DNA of 38,681 bases from Blastocatellia bacterium (GTDB lineage: Bacteria > Acidobacteriota > Blastocatellia > HR10), in contig DATLZR010000091.1 of assembly GCA_035573895.1 (NCBI GenBank), forward strand, positions 1 to 38,681, read 5' to 3'. This document shows positions 11,404-23,074 of this stretch, piece by piece. Within the stretch, counting starts at the first letter, position 1, and each line of letters opens with the position of its first letter. The notes beneath the pieces were generated by a model. It was not told the origin of the DNA, made no database searches, and saw nothing but the letters and a program-made list of their open reading frames with translations. The position numbers were made by a program, and so were the translations under genes.

Positions 11404-12956
11404 GAGGCTTCTGCTCCTTGAACAGGCAGGGTGAAAATATCGCGCTCGCGCTGCTGCGCGGAATGGCAGCGCCAGGTTCGATCATCCGGGGCGGGGAAAT
11501 CGCTCCGATAGTGAGCCCCCCGACTCTCCTGGCGAAAAAGGGCCGCTCGGGTCACCAGCCGGGCGACGGTGAGAAAATAGCGGGTGGGAATCGTCAGGTC
11601 CGCTCTCTCCATCTCCGTGAGCGCCGTGAGCGCCCGCTGCAATCCGTCCTGATGACGGATGATCCCGACCTGCGACCACAGGATGTGTCGGACGGTGCGG
11701 GCGATTTCCGGGTCCAGGCTCCACTCGGAGGGAGCGTGCTCGGCGGCCCTCACCTGCGGGCCGGGTTGTCGCGCTCGATCAATCGCCCGGCGCGCGGCGC
11801 GCGCGCCAAAGACAAGCCCCTCGAGGAGCGAGTTGCTCGCCAACCGATTCGCTCCGTGAACCCCGGTGCAGGCCACTTCACCGGCGGCGTAGAGTCCTTC
11901 GATGCCCGTCCAGCCGTCGGTATCGGTTCGCACGCCGCCCATGAAATAATGAGCTGCCGGAGTAACCGGGATCGCGTCCCTGGCGATGTCAATGCCATAG
12001 TCTCGACAGGTGGCGTAGACGCGGGGAAATCGTCGTTGAAGGAACTTCTCATCGAGATGGGTGAGATCGAGATAGACGCAGTCGCTCCCGGTCTCCCGCA
12101 TTCGCTCAAAGATGGCCCGGGCGACGATGTCGCGGGGAGCCAGTTCGGCTTTCTCATGAACGCGGAGCATGAAGCGATCCCCGAATCGGTCTCGTAAGAT
12201 GCCGCCCTCGCCCCGCAAGGCTTCCGTCAGTAAAAATCGCGGTGCGCCGGGCAGGGCGAGCGCCGTGGGATGGAACTGAACGAACTCCATATCGCAGAGG
12301 ATCGCGCCGGCCCAGTAGGCCATGGCCATGCCGTCTCCGGTCGCCACATCGGGATTGGTCGTCACGGCATAGACGTGGCCCGCGCCGCCGGTCGCCAGGA
12401 TCACGGCGGACGCCGAGACGATCTGCACGCGACGGTGCTGCGTCTCCACATAGCGGACGCCTCCGCATCGTCCCTCTTCGACCAGAAGGTCCAGAGCAAG
12501 GGCATGATCAACGATCTGGACGCGTGGATGACCGATGAGCTGCCCCAGAAGCGTGCGAACGATCTCTCGACCTGTGGAGTCCCCGTGCGCGTGCAGGATA
12601 CGGCGTCGGGAGTGGGCTGCCTCCCGACCGAGTTCCCACCGTTCCCCCGCACGATCAAACCGACAGCCCCAGGCCATCAGTTCCTGAACATATCGCGGGC
12701 CTTCCTCGACGAGGACGCGAACGGCCTCGGCATCGCACAATCCGGCTCCGGCCCGCAGCGTATCTTCGTAGTGCAGCGCGATCTCATCGTCGTCGCTGAG
12801 GACGACGGCGACGCCTCCTTGCGCGTATTCGGTGCTCGATTCGGTGAGACGGTCTTTGGTGAGGATGAGAACACGACCGACGCGAGCCAACTCGATAGCT
12901 GCCCGCAAGCCAGCAATGCCACTGCCAATGACGATGAAATCAGTCTCCGCGCTCAC
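11400..12956 (-). CDS. nadB: L-aspartate oxidase
   Basis: 518 residues with a GTG start (encoding MSAETDFIVIGSG). This flavoenzyme oxidises L-aspartate to iminoaspartate for quinolinate and NAD synthesis. The N-terminal dinucleotide fold GSGIAGLRAA (12-21) binds FAD. The succinate dehydrogenase/NadB family signatures SSTEYAQGGVAV, ATGGAGHVYAVTTNP, EFVQFHPTAL, HYFMGGVRTD and GANRLASNSLLEGLVFG follow in order, then the helical C-terminal domain. Length matches E. coli NadB (540). nadA and nadC are not in the window. It is the first gene of a three-gene unit, with its stop overlapping the antiporter start. Confidence 0.95.
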   Translation of the reverse strand: MSAETDFIVIGSGIAGLRAAIELARVGRVLILTKDRLTESSTEYAQGGVAVVLSDDDEIALHYEDTLRAGAGLCDAEAVRVLVEEGPRYVQELMAWGCRFDRAGERWELGREAAHSRRRILHAHGDSTGREIVRTLLGQLIGHPRVQIVDHALALDLLVEEGRCGGVRYVETQHRRVQIVSASAVILATGGAGHVYAVTTNPDVATGDGMAMAYWAGAILCDMEFVQFHPTALALPGAPRFLLTEALRGEGGILRDRFGDRFMLRVHEKAELAPRDIVARAIFERMRETGSDCVYLDLTHLDEKFLQRRFPRVYATCRDYGIDIARDAIPVTPAAHYFMGGVRTDTDGWTGIEGLYAAGEVACTGVHGANRLASNSLLEGLVFGARAARRAIDRARQPGPQVRAAEHAPSEWSLDPEIARTVRHILWSQVGIIRHQDGLQRALTALTEMERADLTIPTRYFLTVARLVTRAALFRQESRGAHYRSDFPAPDDRTWRCHSAQQRERDIFTLPVQGAEAS

Positions 12957-12964
12957 CTCTCATC

Positions 12965-13045
12965 AGCGGTGAAAGCGAGGCCGCGAGAAATGCTTCTCAG
13001 AGGCACGCAGGAAGCGTGCACTCCCGGAAAGCGAGGCTGTGAGAG
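12965..13045. repeat. recA-nadB intergenic repeats
   Basis: The 126-bp gap holds two direct copies of GAAAGCGAGGCYGYGAGA (about 12971-12988 and 13027-13045). Between them lies the small hairpin GCACGC-AGGAA-GCGTGC (13003-13019). On the minus strand this hairpin reads GGGAGTGCACGCTTCCTGCGTGC, close to GGGAGCGCACGCTTCGAGCGTGC at about 34157-34179. No clear nadB promoter was recognised here. Confidence 0.5.
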
Positions 13046-13082
13046 AAAACTCTCGCCCCCGGCAACGGATCACGGCGACCTC

Positions 13083-14144
13083 TCAATCCCCCTTCCTGGC
13101 CTTCGCGGGTTGAGCGACCTCGGGCTCGGCCGGTTTCTCCGCCTGGCGCAGGGGCAGGCCGAGCGCCTGACGGATCTCGTTCTCGATCTTCAGGGCCAGC
13201 TCGGGATTACTCTTGAGAAACAGACGCGCATTCTCGCGCCCCTGACCGAGCCGCTCCCCCTTGTAGGCGTACCAGGCCCCGCTTTTCTCCAGGATGCGGT
13301 GCTCGACGCCGAGATCGAGAATCTCACCCTCGCGGGAGATGCCTTCGCCGTAGAGCATGTCGAACTCGGCCTCTTTGAACGGCGGGGCGACCTTGTTCTT
13401 GACGACTTTCACCTTGACCCGATTTCCGACGACCTGCTCGCCATCCTTGAGCGATTGAATCCGCCGCATATCGAGACGAACGCTGGCGTAGAATTTCAAC
13501 GCCTGCCCGCCGGTGGTTGTGTCAGGAGATCCGAACATGACGCCGATTTTCTGGCGCATCTGGTTGATGAAGATCAGGCAGGTATTGGAGCGATAAACAG
13601 CGCCGGAGAGTTTCCTGAGGGCCTGTGACATGAGTCGGGCTTGCAGACCCGGCAGGGCATCTCCCATTTCCCCTTCGAGTTCCGCGCGGGGGACGAGCGC
13701 CGCGACCGAATCCACGACGAGGACATCCACGCCGCCGGAGCGAACGAGCGTTTCCGCGATCTCCAGGGCCTGCTCGCCGTTGTCCGGCTGCGATACCAGC
13801 AGATCGTCAATGCGCACGCCGATTTTCTCAGCGTATCCGGCATCCAGAGCGTGCTCCGCATCAATGTAGGCAGCCACACCACCGAGTCGTTGCGCCTCGG
13901 CCACCACATGCAGCGCCAGGGTCGTTTTTCCGCTCGCTTCCTGACCGAAAATTTCCGTGACGCGCCCGCGAGGAAGTCCTCCCACGCCGATCGCGTAATC
14001 GAGACTCAGGCTGTTGGTGGAGATGACGGGAATTTCCTCCACCTTCCGGTCGCCGAGCCGCATGATCGCTCCTTTGCCGAACTGCTTCTCGATCTGGCTG
14101 ACGGCGATTTCGATGATTTTTGATTTCTTTTCCGCTTCGCCCAT
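13083..14144 (-). CDS. recA: recombinase A
   Basis: 353 residues, the normal RecA length; ATG with AAGGAG about 8 nt upstream. RecA forms the ATP-dependent filament for homologous pairing and triggers LexA self-cleavage where LexA exists. Visible elements: the N-terminal helix motif [13 protein letters not shown], Walker A GQEASGKT (67-74), YIDAEHALD, the [18 protein letters not shown] segment leading to loop L1, [21 protein letters not shown] with loop L2, and KNKVAPPF. Walker A departs from the usual GPESSGKT at two positions, but the essential GKT is kept. The C-terminus ends in a charged Pro/Lys/Glu tail. It appears to be transcribed alone; no SOS box was recognised upstream. Confidence 0.98.
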   Translation of the reverse strand: MGEAEKKSKIIEIAVSQIEKQFGKGAIMRLGDRKVEEIPVISTNSLSLDYAIGVGGLPRGRVTEIFGQEASGKTTLALHVVAEAQRLGGVAAYIDAEHALDAGYAEKIGVRIDDLLVSQPDNGEQALEIAETLVRSGGVDVLVVDSVAALVPRAELEGEMGDALPGLQARLMSQALRKLSGAVYRSNTCLIFINQMRQKIGVMFGSPDTTTGGQALKFYASVRLDMRRIQSLKDGEQVVGNRVKVKVVKNKVAPPFKEAEFDMLYGEGISREGEILDLGVEHRILEKSGAWYAYKGERLGQGRENARLFLKSNPELALKIENEIRQALGLPLRQAEKPAEPEVAQPAKARKGD

Positions 14145-14289
14145 GGTGTTCTCCTTCCGGTTCCCTTATGGCCAACAAGTGTACTGCCGGGCAAGAGCCG
14201 AAGTCCAGCCGCTCACAGGCTGCGGCCATTCGGCTCCATTTCCCGGCGGGGAGATGTCCCCCCGCCGGGGAGACCGCCGGATGCTGCCC

Positions 14290-16983
<2,694 letters not shown>

Positions 16984-17037
16984 GCAGTTCCTCCTCGGTG
17001 ACATTCAAACGAGCAAAATTTCATTTTCCGGGCGGCA

Positions 17038-17067
17038 ACAATACCGTAAACCTCCGGGAGATTTCAA
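17038..17067 (-). promoter_or_regulatory. sigma70-type promoter of the metalloprotease gene
   Basis: On the minus strand TTGAAA (17062-17067) and TATTGT (17038-17043) are 18 bases apart. The predicted start near 17031 gives a 48-nt leader ending in GAGGAGG and the ATG at 16983. Confidence 0.5.
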
Positions 17068-17154
17068 GGGAACAGTCTCGATGCGGAGAGGTCGTCACTC
17101 CCCCGGATTTCCTCCGAGAAGCGAATCGCCCGCCGATCGCAGGTGCCCGCTGAT

Positions 17155-17188
17155 AAGTGATCCGCGGGACCCCTTCATCCGCGGGCGG
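17155..17188. repeat. dispersed repeat, AGTGATCCG..TTCATCCGCGGG family
   Basis: AAGTGATCCGCGGGACCCC followed by TTCATCCGCGGGCGG is matched, with several substitutions, at 34309-34340 (GAGTGATCCGTTGGAACCG then TTCATCCGCCGGG). Both copies are intergenic and in the same orientation. ATCCGCGGG occurs twice within this copy. Confidence 0.45.
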
Positions 17189-17235
17189 AGATTTTTCCCG
17201 TCATTCCGCGTGATTCGCGGGCTATTTCTGGATTC

Positions 17236-18489
17236 TCACCGGTGGGCTTTCCAGGTCCCTTGAGCAACCTGGGGAATGAATCGTTCCAGCCCCCTGGGCG
17301 GGAAGGGTAACGAGCGCCCTTGTTCGGCGGACATGTAGCATGTCATCAGAAGCTCCACCACATTCAACCCATCATACCAGGTTTCGTCAGGCATCTCGCC
17401 GGCCAGGAACTTCCGCACGATATGGCGGTTTTCTTCGGTGTAGCCGTAGGCCGCCGCTTCATCTTCGATGACGGGCATCCAGCCGATGTCGGCATTTTGC
17501 TTCTCCACCATGTCCTCTCCCGCCTCGCCTCTGACCTGCCGACTGAAAAAGACCATGAGCGGCGATTGAAGCGTATTGATGCTCATCGAGTACTCCGGTC
17601 CGAGCAGTTCCATCGTCAGGCGCAATCCCGGACCGACGAAACTCCATGAGGTCGTCGCCTCCACGATGAGCGGATTCTTGTTGGCATCCTGATAGAGAAT
17701 CGTCGCGCGGGCGAAATCTTCGGCCGGAGATCGCCGATAATCCACCTGGCGACCCATCATCTCCTTGAGGCGCTTGACGTATTCCGGGCGCGTCCACTTG
17801 AGCGAGGCAATTTGCGCCGAGACCGAGACCGGTCGGAGCGAGTCGCGGGGAGCCCCCGGCTCGGTCAACAGGAATCGGGCGGCTTCCAGGCTGTGACACA
17901 TCATATCGTTGAGGACGCCACCGCCTTGTTTCTTCCCCTGCCAGAACCAGGGGCGATGGGGCCCGCTGTGTTCTTCCGCCGCTCGCGCCAGGTACGGACG
18001 GCCGGTGAGCGCCGCGCCTCGACGCCAGAGGATCTCCTTTCCTCGCTGCACCGCCGGAGCGAAGACCTGATTCTCCAGATACCCGTGCAGCAGACCGGCC
18101 TGCTCGACAAGTGAGACTAATCGTCGTGCTTCGGCGACGTTTCGCGCAAGCGGTTTCTCGCACGCCAGTCCGATGAGCTGACCAGCCCCGGAGCGCACCA
18201 CGTCCACGATCTCCTCGACCACCTCCAGTCGGGCATCATTCGGCCCGCAAATCCAGATGGCGTCAATCTCCGGAGCCACGACAAGATCTCTCAGCCGCCG
18301 GTATGGTCGAGCATCTCCGACGCCGAGGTCGCGGGCGAGGCGAGCGGCATCGCCGGCATGGGCCGGCGTCGGACTCCAGATGCCCCGAACATCCGCATCG
18401 CGCACGCCGAGCAAACTCCGGATGTGAAACCGCGTGACAAATCCGCTTCCCACAAAGCCGATGCCCAATCGTCTCTGCCGTTCTCCCAT
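17236..18489 (-). CDS. Gfo/Idh/MocA-family NAD(P)-dependent oxidoreductase
   Basis: 417 residues; ATG preceded by GAGGGGAG. The N-terminal Rossmann fold begins LGIGFVGSGFVTRFHIRSL (GxGxxx..H pattern), followed by IWICGPNDARLEVVEEIV and the catalytic-region ACEKPLARNVAEARRLV, where the EKP motif supplies the conserved Lys of this family. GGVLNDMMCHSLEAARFLL is the C-terminal-domain motif that contributes the substrate His. These enzymes oxidise or reduce hydroxyl groups of sugars and inositols; the substrate here is unknown. No Tat signal is seen, so it is cytosolic. It is transcribed from its own promoter (18534-18563) and is separated from the metalloprotease gene by 252 bp containing a dispersed repeat. 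Confidence 0.92.
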   Translation of the reverse strand: MGERQRRLGIGFVGSGFVTRFHIRSLLGVRDADVRGIWSPTPAHAGDAARLARDLGVGDARPYRRLRDLVVAPEIDAIWICGPNDARLEVVEEIVDVVRSGAGQLIGLACEKPLARNVAEARRLVSLVEQAGLLHGYLENQVFAPAVQRGKEILWRRGAALTGRPYLARAAEEHSGPHRPWFWQGKKQGGGVLNDMMCHSLEAARFLLTEPGAPRDSLRPVSVSAQIASLKWTRPEYVKRLKEMMGRQVDYRRSPAEDFARATILYQDANKNPLIVEATTSWSFVGPGLRLTMELLGPEYSMSINTLQSPLMVFFSRQVRGEAGEDMVEKQNADIGWMPVIEDEAAAYGYTEENRHIVRKFLAGEMPDETWYDGLNVVELLMTCYMSAEQGRSLPFPPRGLERFIPQVAQGTWKAHR

Positions 18490-18533
18490 GATCCGTTCTC
18501 CCCTCTCTCAGAGGTGTCGCACACGCGCGCCGT

Positions 18534-18563
18534 ATTCTAGCCGTTTTAAATTGTCCCCTTCAA
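18534..18563 (-). promoter_or_regulatory. sigma70-type promoter of the Gfo/Idh/MocA gene
   Basis: On the minus strand TTGAAG (18558-18563) and TAGAAT (18534-18539) are 18 bases apart, giving a start near 18527 and a leader of about 38 nt. No other gene was found between 18490 and 18788. Confidence 0.5.
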
Positions 18564-18746
18564 GATGCCTTCCCGGGAGAAGCCCTGCGCGATCGGTCCG
18601 CCTTCCATCTTGCAAAAAACGCGGTGATATTCTCAGTCCGCGCGTGCGGGCGGAAAATATCGCTCCGACAGATGGCAAAGGGGACTCCCTTTCGACAACC
18701 GCGGGTGCCTTGGCGACGGCTTTCGAGGGCGTGAGGAGTGAGCGAG

Positions 18747-18766
18747 CTGGAGGCGTTCGCCTCCAG
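18747..18766 (-). terminator. hairpin just downstream of the suf operon
   Basis: CTGGAGGC-GTTC-GCCTCCAG is a perfect 8-bp GC-rich stem with a 4-nt loop, 22 bp past the sufT stop on the minus strand. It is positioned as a transcript end for the operon, but no U run follows, so it may act as an RNA-stabilising or Rho-assisted end rather than a classical intrinsic terminator. Confidence 0.45.
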
Positions 18767-18788
18767 GCCGATTGATTTGCGCGTCGCT

Positions 18789-19133
18789 TTAGAAAATGCC
18801 CAGCGTGAGGCGGGCTTCTTCGCTCATGCGGTCGGGCGACCAGGGCGGATCCCACACGACCTCGACCGTGGCATCGGTGACGCCTTCGACGGCTTTCACC
18901 CGGTCTTGAACTTCAAGCGGAAGCGAGATCGCCGTCGGGCATCCCGGTGCCGTCAGCGTCATCTTGATCGAGACGACGCCCGAGGGGCTCACCTCGATGT
19001 CATAGATCAATCCCAGGTCGTAGATGTTGACGGGAATTTCCGGATCATAGATCGTGCGGATCGTCTCGATGACCCGCTGCCGCAACTCCTGCTCATTGAC
19101 GGGGTGTTGCGTGGGAGGAGAAGGCGTTTCCAT
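18789..19133 (-). CDS. sufT: SufT-like MIP18/DUF59 Fe-S maturation factor
   Basis: 114 residues from the ATG at 19133, 8 nt after GGAG. A GTG at 19142 that overlaps the sufU stop would add three residues but has no ribosome site. The protein shows the DUF59/MIP18 pattern: RVIETIRTIYDPEIPVNIYDLGLIY, MTLTAPGCPTA with the single conserved Cys, and VVWDPPWSPDRMSEEAR at the end. Members act as auxiliary factors that help deliver or mature Fe-S clusters in SUF organisms. The last gene of the suf operon is a common position for sufT. No Cys-rich domain or fusion is present. Confidence 0.88.
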   Translation of the reverse strand: METPSPPTQHPVNEQELRQRVIETIRTIYDPEIPVNIYDLGLIYDIEVSPSGVVSIKMTLTAPGCPTAISLPLEVQDRVKAVEGVTDATVEVVWDPPWSPDRMSEEARLTLGIF

Positions 19134-19138
19134 ACGTC

Positions 19139-19591
19139 TCACTCCGTCGAGATTTCCTCCGTCTTATTTTCCAGAGCGGCTTTCAACGTGTGCCAGGGGA
19201 GGGAAGCGCACTTGACCCGGACGGGATATTTCTGCACTCCCGCGAAAATTTCCAGTTTCCCCAGGGGCGGGCCCGGTTCCGATGGCTGCAACTTCCCGGT
19301 GACGAGCCGATGGAACTTCTCAAACAGTGCTTCCACTTCGGCGCGCGTCTTCCCTTTGACGCTTTCGGTCATGAGCGACGCCGAGGCTTGAGAGACGGCG
19401 CACCCCTGACCCTGGAATCGAATATCGTGGATCATCTCCCCGTCAATCTCCAGGTAGACGACGATCTTGTCGCCGCACAGAGGATTATGACCCACGGCCT
19501 GACGATTGGCGTGTTCGAGCCGGCCAAAATTACGCGGTCGCTTGCTGTGATCCAGCAGGACCTCCTGGTAGAGATCGCGCAGATCGGTCAT
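19139..19591 (-). CDS. sufU: SufU zinc-dependent sulfurtransferase
   Basis: 150 residues. The ATG overlaps the sufS stop by 4 bp. It resembles IscU, but has the extra segment of about 18 residues (around 95-115) that distinguishes SufU, and [15 protein letters not shown] before the third Cys. Ligands are visible: Cys39 and Asp41 in NPLCGD, Cys64 in GQGCAVS, Cys128 in [10 protein letters not shown]. In Bacillus-type SUF systems SufU binds zinc and accepts persulfide sulfur from SufS for transfer to SufBCD, rather than acting as a scaffold. Its place directly after sufS fits that role. Confidence 0.95.
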   Translation of the reverse strand: MTDLRDLYQEVLLDHSKRPRNFGRLEHANRQAVGHNPLCGDKIVVYLEIDGEMIHDIRFQGQGCAVSQASASLMTESVKGKTRAEVEALFEKFHRLVTGKLQPSEPGPPLGKLEIFAGVQKYPVRVKCASLPWHTLKAALENKTEEISTE

Positions 19592-20859
19592 GCTCCAAAA
19601 ACCTCTCTCACCTTCTCGAGCGCCCGAACGAGAGTATCCACCTCTTCCCTTGTGTTGTAAAGTGCCAGCGAGGCGCGCGCCGTGGCCGGAACGCCGAACC
19701 GCTCCATGAGCGGTTGAGCGCAGTGATGTCCCGCCCGAATGGCCACGCCCTCCTGATCGAGGATCGTGCCAATATCATGGGGATGAATTCCGTCGAGAAC
19801 GAAGGAGAGGATACTGGCCTTCTGGCGAGCGGTCCCGATGATCCGAAGGCCGGGCACACTGGAGACCGCTTCCGTCGCATAGGCCAGCAGGTCATGCTCA
19901 TAGCGAGCCACTGCGTCCAGGTCGAGGGAAGTCAAATAATCAATCGCCGCTCCCAGACCGATGGCTCCGGCGATGTGCGGCGTTCCCGCTTCAAATTTGT
20001 GGGGCACGCGATTGTAGGTCGTCTTCTCAAACGTGACCGAACTGATCATGTCCCCTCCGCCCTGGTAAGGGGGCATGGCTTCGAGTTTCTCCAGCTTACC
20101 GTACAAAACGCCGATGCCCGTCGGACCGTACATCTTGTGGCCGGAGAAGGTGTAAAAGTCGCAATCGAGCTGCTGCACGTCAACGCGCAGGTGCGGCACG
20201 GCTTGAGCCCCATCCACGAGCACCGGAATATTTCGCCGATGGGCGATCTGGACGATCTCCCGAATGGGATTGATTGTTCCCAGGGCATTGGAGATATGGG
20301 TCACCGCCACGAGCCGGGTCCTCTCGCTGAGCAACTTCTCATAGTCATCGAGCAAAAACTCGCCTTCATCCGAGATGGGGACGACCCTGAGGCGAGCGCC
20401 TTTCTCCTGACACAACATCTGCCAGGGGACGATATTGGAGTGGTGCTCCATCGTCGAGATGACGATCTCATCGCCGGCGCGGACCTGCTGGCGACCGTAG
20501 GTTTGTGCCACGAGATTGATGCCCTCGGTCGTCCCGCGAACGAAAATGATCTCGCGTTCGGAAGCGGCGTGAATAAACTGCTGGACCTTCCGGCGGGCTT
20601 GCTCGTAGGCTTCGGTGGCGCGCTCGCTCAGCGCATGCAGCCCCCGATGGATATTGGCGCAGTCCTCCTGATAGAAGCGCACGAGGGCGTCAATGACCGA
20701 ACGAGGTTTTTGACTCGTCGCCGCATTGTCGAGATAGACGAGCGGCTTGCCGTGAACCTTCTGGTGAAGGCTCGGGAAATCCTCCCGGATCCGCCAGACA
20801 TCGTAAGGACGCGATTCCACGGATGCGGCTGTGCCCGATTGAGAATTCCGAACAGCCAT
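19588..20859 (-). CDS. sufS: SufS group II cysteine desulfurase
   Basis: 423 residues. The ATG shares one base with the sufD stop (TGATG) and follows AGGAGG; a GTG one codon earlier is possible but less well placed. This PLP enzyme removes sulfur from cysteine and passes it to SufU. Seen: [11 protein letters not shown], the cofactor region [21 protein letters not shown], the PLP lysine Lys242 in [10 protein letters not shown], and the persulfide cysteine Cys380 in [10 protein letters not shown], set in the short rigid loop typical of group II (SufS) rather than the long loop of IscS. It is coupled with sufD upstream and sufU downstream. Confidence 0.96.
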   Translation of the reverse strand: MAVRNSQSGTAASVESRPYDVWRIREDFPSLHQKVHGKPLVYLDNAATSQKPRSVIDALVRFYQEDCANIHRGLHALSERATEAYEQARRKVQQFIHAASEREIIFVRGTTEGINLVAQTYGRQQVRAGDEIVISTMEHHSNIVPWQMLCQEKGARLRVVPISDEGEFLLDDYEKLLSERTRLVAVTHISNALGTINPIREIVQIAHRRNIPVLVDGAQAVPHLRVDVQQLDCDFYTFSGHKMYGPTGIGVLYGKLEKLEAMPPYQGGGDMISSVTFEKTTYNRVPHKFEAGTPHIAGAIGLGAAIDYLTSLDLDAVARYEHDLLAYATEAVSSVPGLRIIGTARQKASILSFVLDGIHPHDIGTILDQEGVAIRAGHHCAQPLMERFGVPATARASLALYNTREEVDTLVRALEKVREVFGA

Positions 20860-22208
20860 CACACACCCTCCTTCTTCTGTCGGCTGTCAGGCCCGGAGGT
20901 CACCAGACGCGCCTCTAGCGTCCGGCGAATGGGTTCGATAGGAATGCGACCGAGGATGTCGCTGGCAAAGGCGTAGGTCAAAATCTGCCGGGCGGCATCC
21001 TCCTCGATCCCCCGCGTGCGAAGATAAAAGAGCGCATCCGCATCGAGTTGTCCGATGGCCGACCCGTGCGTGCACTTCACATCATCGGCATAAATCTCAA
21101 GCTGAGGATTGCTGTTGACCAGCGCTTCCTCGGACAGGAGGAGGTTCTTGTTGGTCTGCCGGGCATCGGTCTTCTGCGCTCCGGGGCGAACGATGATGCG
21201 CCCGTTGAAAACGCCGGTGGCTTGATCGTCCAGAATGCCCTTGTATATCTCGCGGCTCGTGCTGTGGGGTTTGACGTGCTCGATGAGCGTGTGATAGTCC
21301 ACATGCTGGCGACCGGTCGCCAGGTAGAATCCCTGAAGCGTGCACTCACTCCCCTCCCCATCCAGCACGACGGTGAGATCCGTGCGCGAGAGCGCCGCGC
21401 CGAGCGATACCTGAGAATCGGTGAAAGTGGCATCCCGCTCCTCACGAACCGCCAGGCTCGAGAGAAAGAATCCGGCGAGGCTCTCTCGCTGTATCTGATA
21501 GTGAGCGAGGCGGGCATTCGCCCCCAGAATGATTTCCGTAACAGCATTGGTGAAGGATACCGCTCCCGGCTCGCCGCAGTAGGTTTCGACGATCGTTGCC
21601 TGACTCTGCGCCTGGGCGACAATCAGGGTGCGCGGATGGGCAACCGACGGATGCTCGCGGGCCGTTGAAAGGAACAGCAGGTGAATCGGTTCATCCACGA
21701 CCGCCCCCTTCGGCAGATAGACAAAGGCTCCATCCGCCAGGAAAGCGGTGTTCAAAGCGACGAAAGGATGGGTCTCATCCGTGGCGACGCGGGCAAGAAA
21801 AGGTTCTACCTGTTGCGGCGATGTCTCGAGGACGTCGGCTAACCCACAAACCACCACGCCCGGCGGAAGTCCGTCGAGCGAGGACAGCGCGGGCGAAAAC
21901 CATCCGTTGACGAAGACCATCGTCGGACAGGGCCACTCTCCAAAGGGCTGCCGCAGCGATGCGGGAATTTGCTTCTCGTCAGCCGATGCCGGTTCGACCG
22001 GCACAAAGGGAACGGCCACAAGCGGCGCCAGATTGGTAAATCGCCACTCCTCCTGGCGCGTGGTGGGAAATCCGAGATCGGCAAATCGTGCGATCGCCGC
22101 TCGACGGAGAGATCGAAGCCATTCACCATCGCGCCGCCCCGCCTCGAACCGGGCGAACTGATTCAGATACGCCTCGCACTCGCGACTCACGGGAACTGTC
22201 ACCGGCAT
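20859..22208 (-). CDS. sufD: SufD, Fe-S assembly scaffold subunit
   Basis: 449 residues from the ATG at 22208 ([15 protein letters not shown]), which has AGGAGAG upstream. The open frame extends 51 codons further into sufC, but that extension is antifunctional overlap and is rejected. SufD pairs with SufB and SufC to build clusters. Features: the N-terminal [18 protein letters not shown], a beta-helix core, and the C-terminal [19 protein letters not shown] with the conserved Cys and His, then [18 protein letters not shown]. It sits 10 bp after sufC. Confidence 0.95.
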   Translation of the reverse strand: MPVTVPVSRECEAYLNQFARFEAGRRDGEWLRSLRRAAIARFADLGFPTTRQEEWRFTNLAPLVAVPFVPVEPASADEKQIPASLRQPFGEWPCPTMVFVNGWFSPALSSLDGLPPGVVVCGLADVLETSPQQVEPFLARVATDETHPFVALNTAFLADGAFVYLPKGAVVDEPIHLLFLSTAREHPSVAHPRTLIVAQAQSQATIVETYCGEPGAVSFTNAVTEIILGANARLAHYQIQRESLAGFFLSSLAVREERDATFTDSQVSLGAALSRTDLTVVLDGEGSECTLQGFYLATGRQHVDYHTLIEHVKPHSTSREIYKGILDDQATGVFNGRIIVRPGAQKTDARQTNKNLLLSEEALVNSNPQLEIYADDVKCTHGSAIGQLDADALFYLRTRGIEEDAARQILTYAFASDILGRIPIEPIRRTLEARLVTSGPDSRQKKEGV

Positions 22209-22218
22209 ACGCTCTCTC

Positions 22219-23001
22219 CTATTCTCTGAGCGAAGAGACGGCAGCCGCCTCTTCTTCCACCCAGCCGTAGCCTTTCTCCTCCAGCTCCAGCGCGAGGTCC
22301 CGGCCTCCAGACCTGACAATGCGACCGCCCGACAGCACGTGAACGACATCGGGCACGACATAGTTGAGCAGGCGCTGATAGTGCGTGATGACGATCATGG
22401 CCCGCTCCGGGTGACGCAGCGTATTGATCCCCCGGGCGACGATCTTCAAAGCATCAATGTCCAGACCCGAGTCGGTCTCATCGAGAATCGCCAGGCGCGG
22501 ATCCAACACGGCCATCTGAAAGATCTCGTTCCGCTTCTTCTCGCCTCCGGAGAATCCCTCGTTGACCGAGCGGTGGAGGAAACTCTCCTCCATCTCCACG
22601 AGCTTGAGTTTTTCCCGCACCAGGGAGAGGAACTCCAGGGCATCGAGTTCGGGAAGACCCCGATGCTTCCGAATGGCGTTGACGGCCGCCTTGAGAAAAT
22701 AGACATTGCTCACGCCGGGGATCTCAATCGGATATTGAAAGGCCAGAAAGAGACCTTCCCGCGCGCGCTCCTCCGGCGACATCGCCAGAAGGTCTTTCCC
22801 CCGATAGAGAACCTCGCCCCGGGTGACGAGATAGGTTTCTCGCCCGGCCAGGACATGAGCCAGTGTGCTTTTGCCCGAGCCGTTGGGTCCCATGATGGCA
22901 TGAACTTCTCCCGCGCGGACGATCAAATCAATGCCGCGCAGAATCTCCTTCCCCTCCACGCTCACATGAAGGTTCCGGATTTCCAGCATCACCTCTGTCA
23001 C
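22219..23001 (-). CDS. sufC: SufC, ABC-type ATPase of the SufBCD complex
   Basis: 260 residues with a GTG start 7 nt after GAGGAGG. Walker A is GPNGSGKST (38-46), the signature FSGGEKKR, Walker B LAILDETDSGLD, and the switch His is in VITHYQR. GGEKKRNEI and ETDSGLDIDAL are SufC hallmarks that separate it from transport ATPases. SufC dimerises on SufB and SufD and drives the rearrangement that allows cluster assembly; it is cytosolic. The gap of 73 bp to sufB contains no separate promoter that I recognise. Confidence 0.96.
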   Translation of the reverse strand: MTEVMLEIRNLHVSVEGKEILRGIDLIVRAGEVHAIMGPNGSGKSTLAHVLAGRETYLVTRGEVLYRGKDLLAMSPEERAREGLFLAFQYPIEIPGVSNVYFLKAAVNAIRKHRGLPELDALEFLSLVREKLKLVEMEESFLHRSVNEGFSGGEKKRNEIFQMAVLDPRLAILDETDSGLDIDALKIVARGINTLRHPERAMIVITHYQRLLNYVVPDVVHVLSGGRIVRSGGRDLALELEEKGYGWVEEEAAAVSSLRE

Positions 23002-23074
23002 GTTCCTTCCTCCTCTTGATCAAAACATCTCGCGCCGACTCTTCCGTGAGGACGGCGGGCATCCCTTCGCCGTC

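Noticed and set aside
10264-13628. Plus-strand frames of 363 and 452 codons opposite the antiporter, nadB and recA
   Set aside because: Antisense to clearly conserved genes; charged, low-complexity translations without motifs or ribosome sites.
19714-20976. 420-codon plus-strand frame opposite sufS
   Set aside because: Antisense shadow of a well-conserved enzyme.
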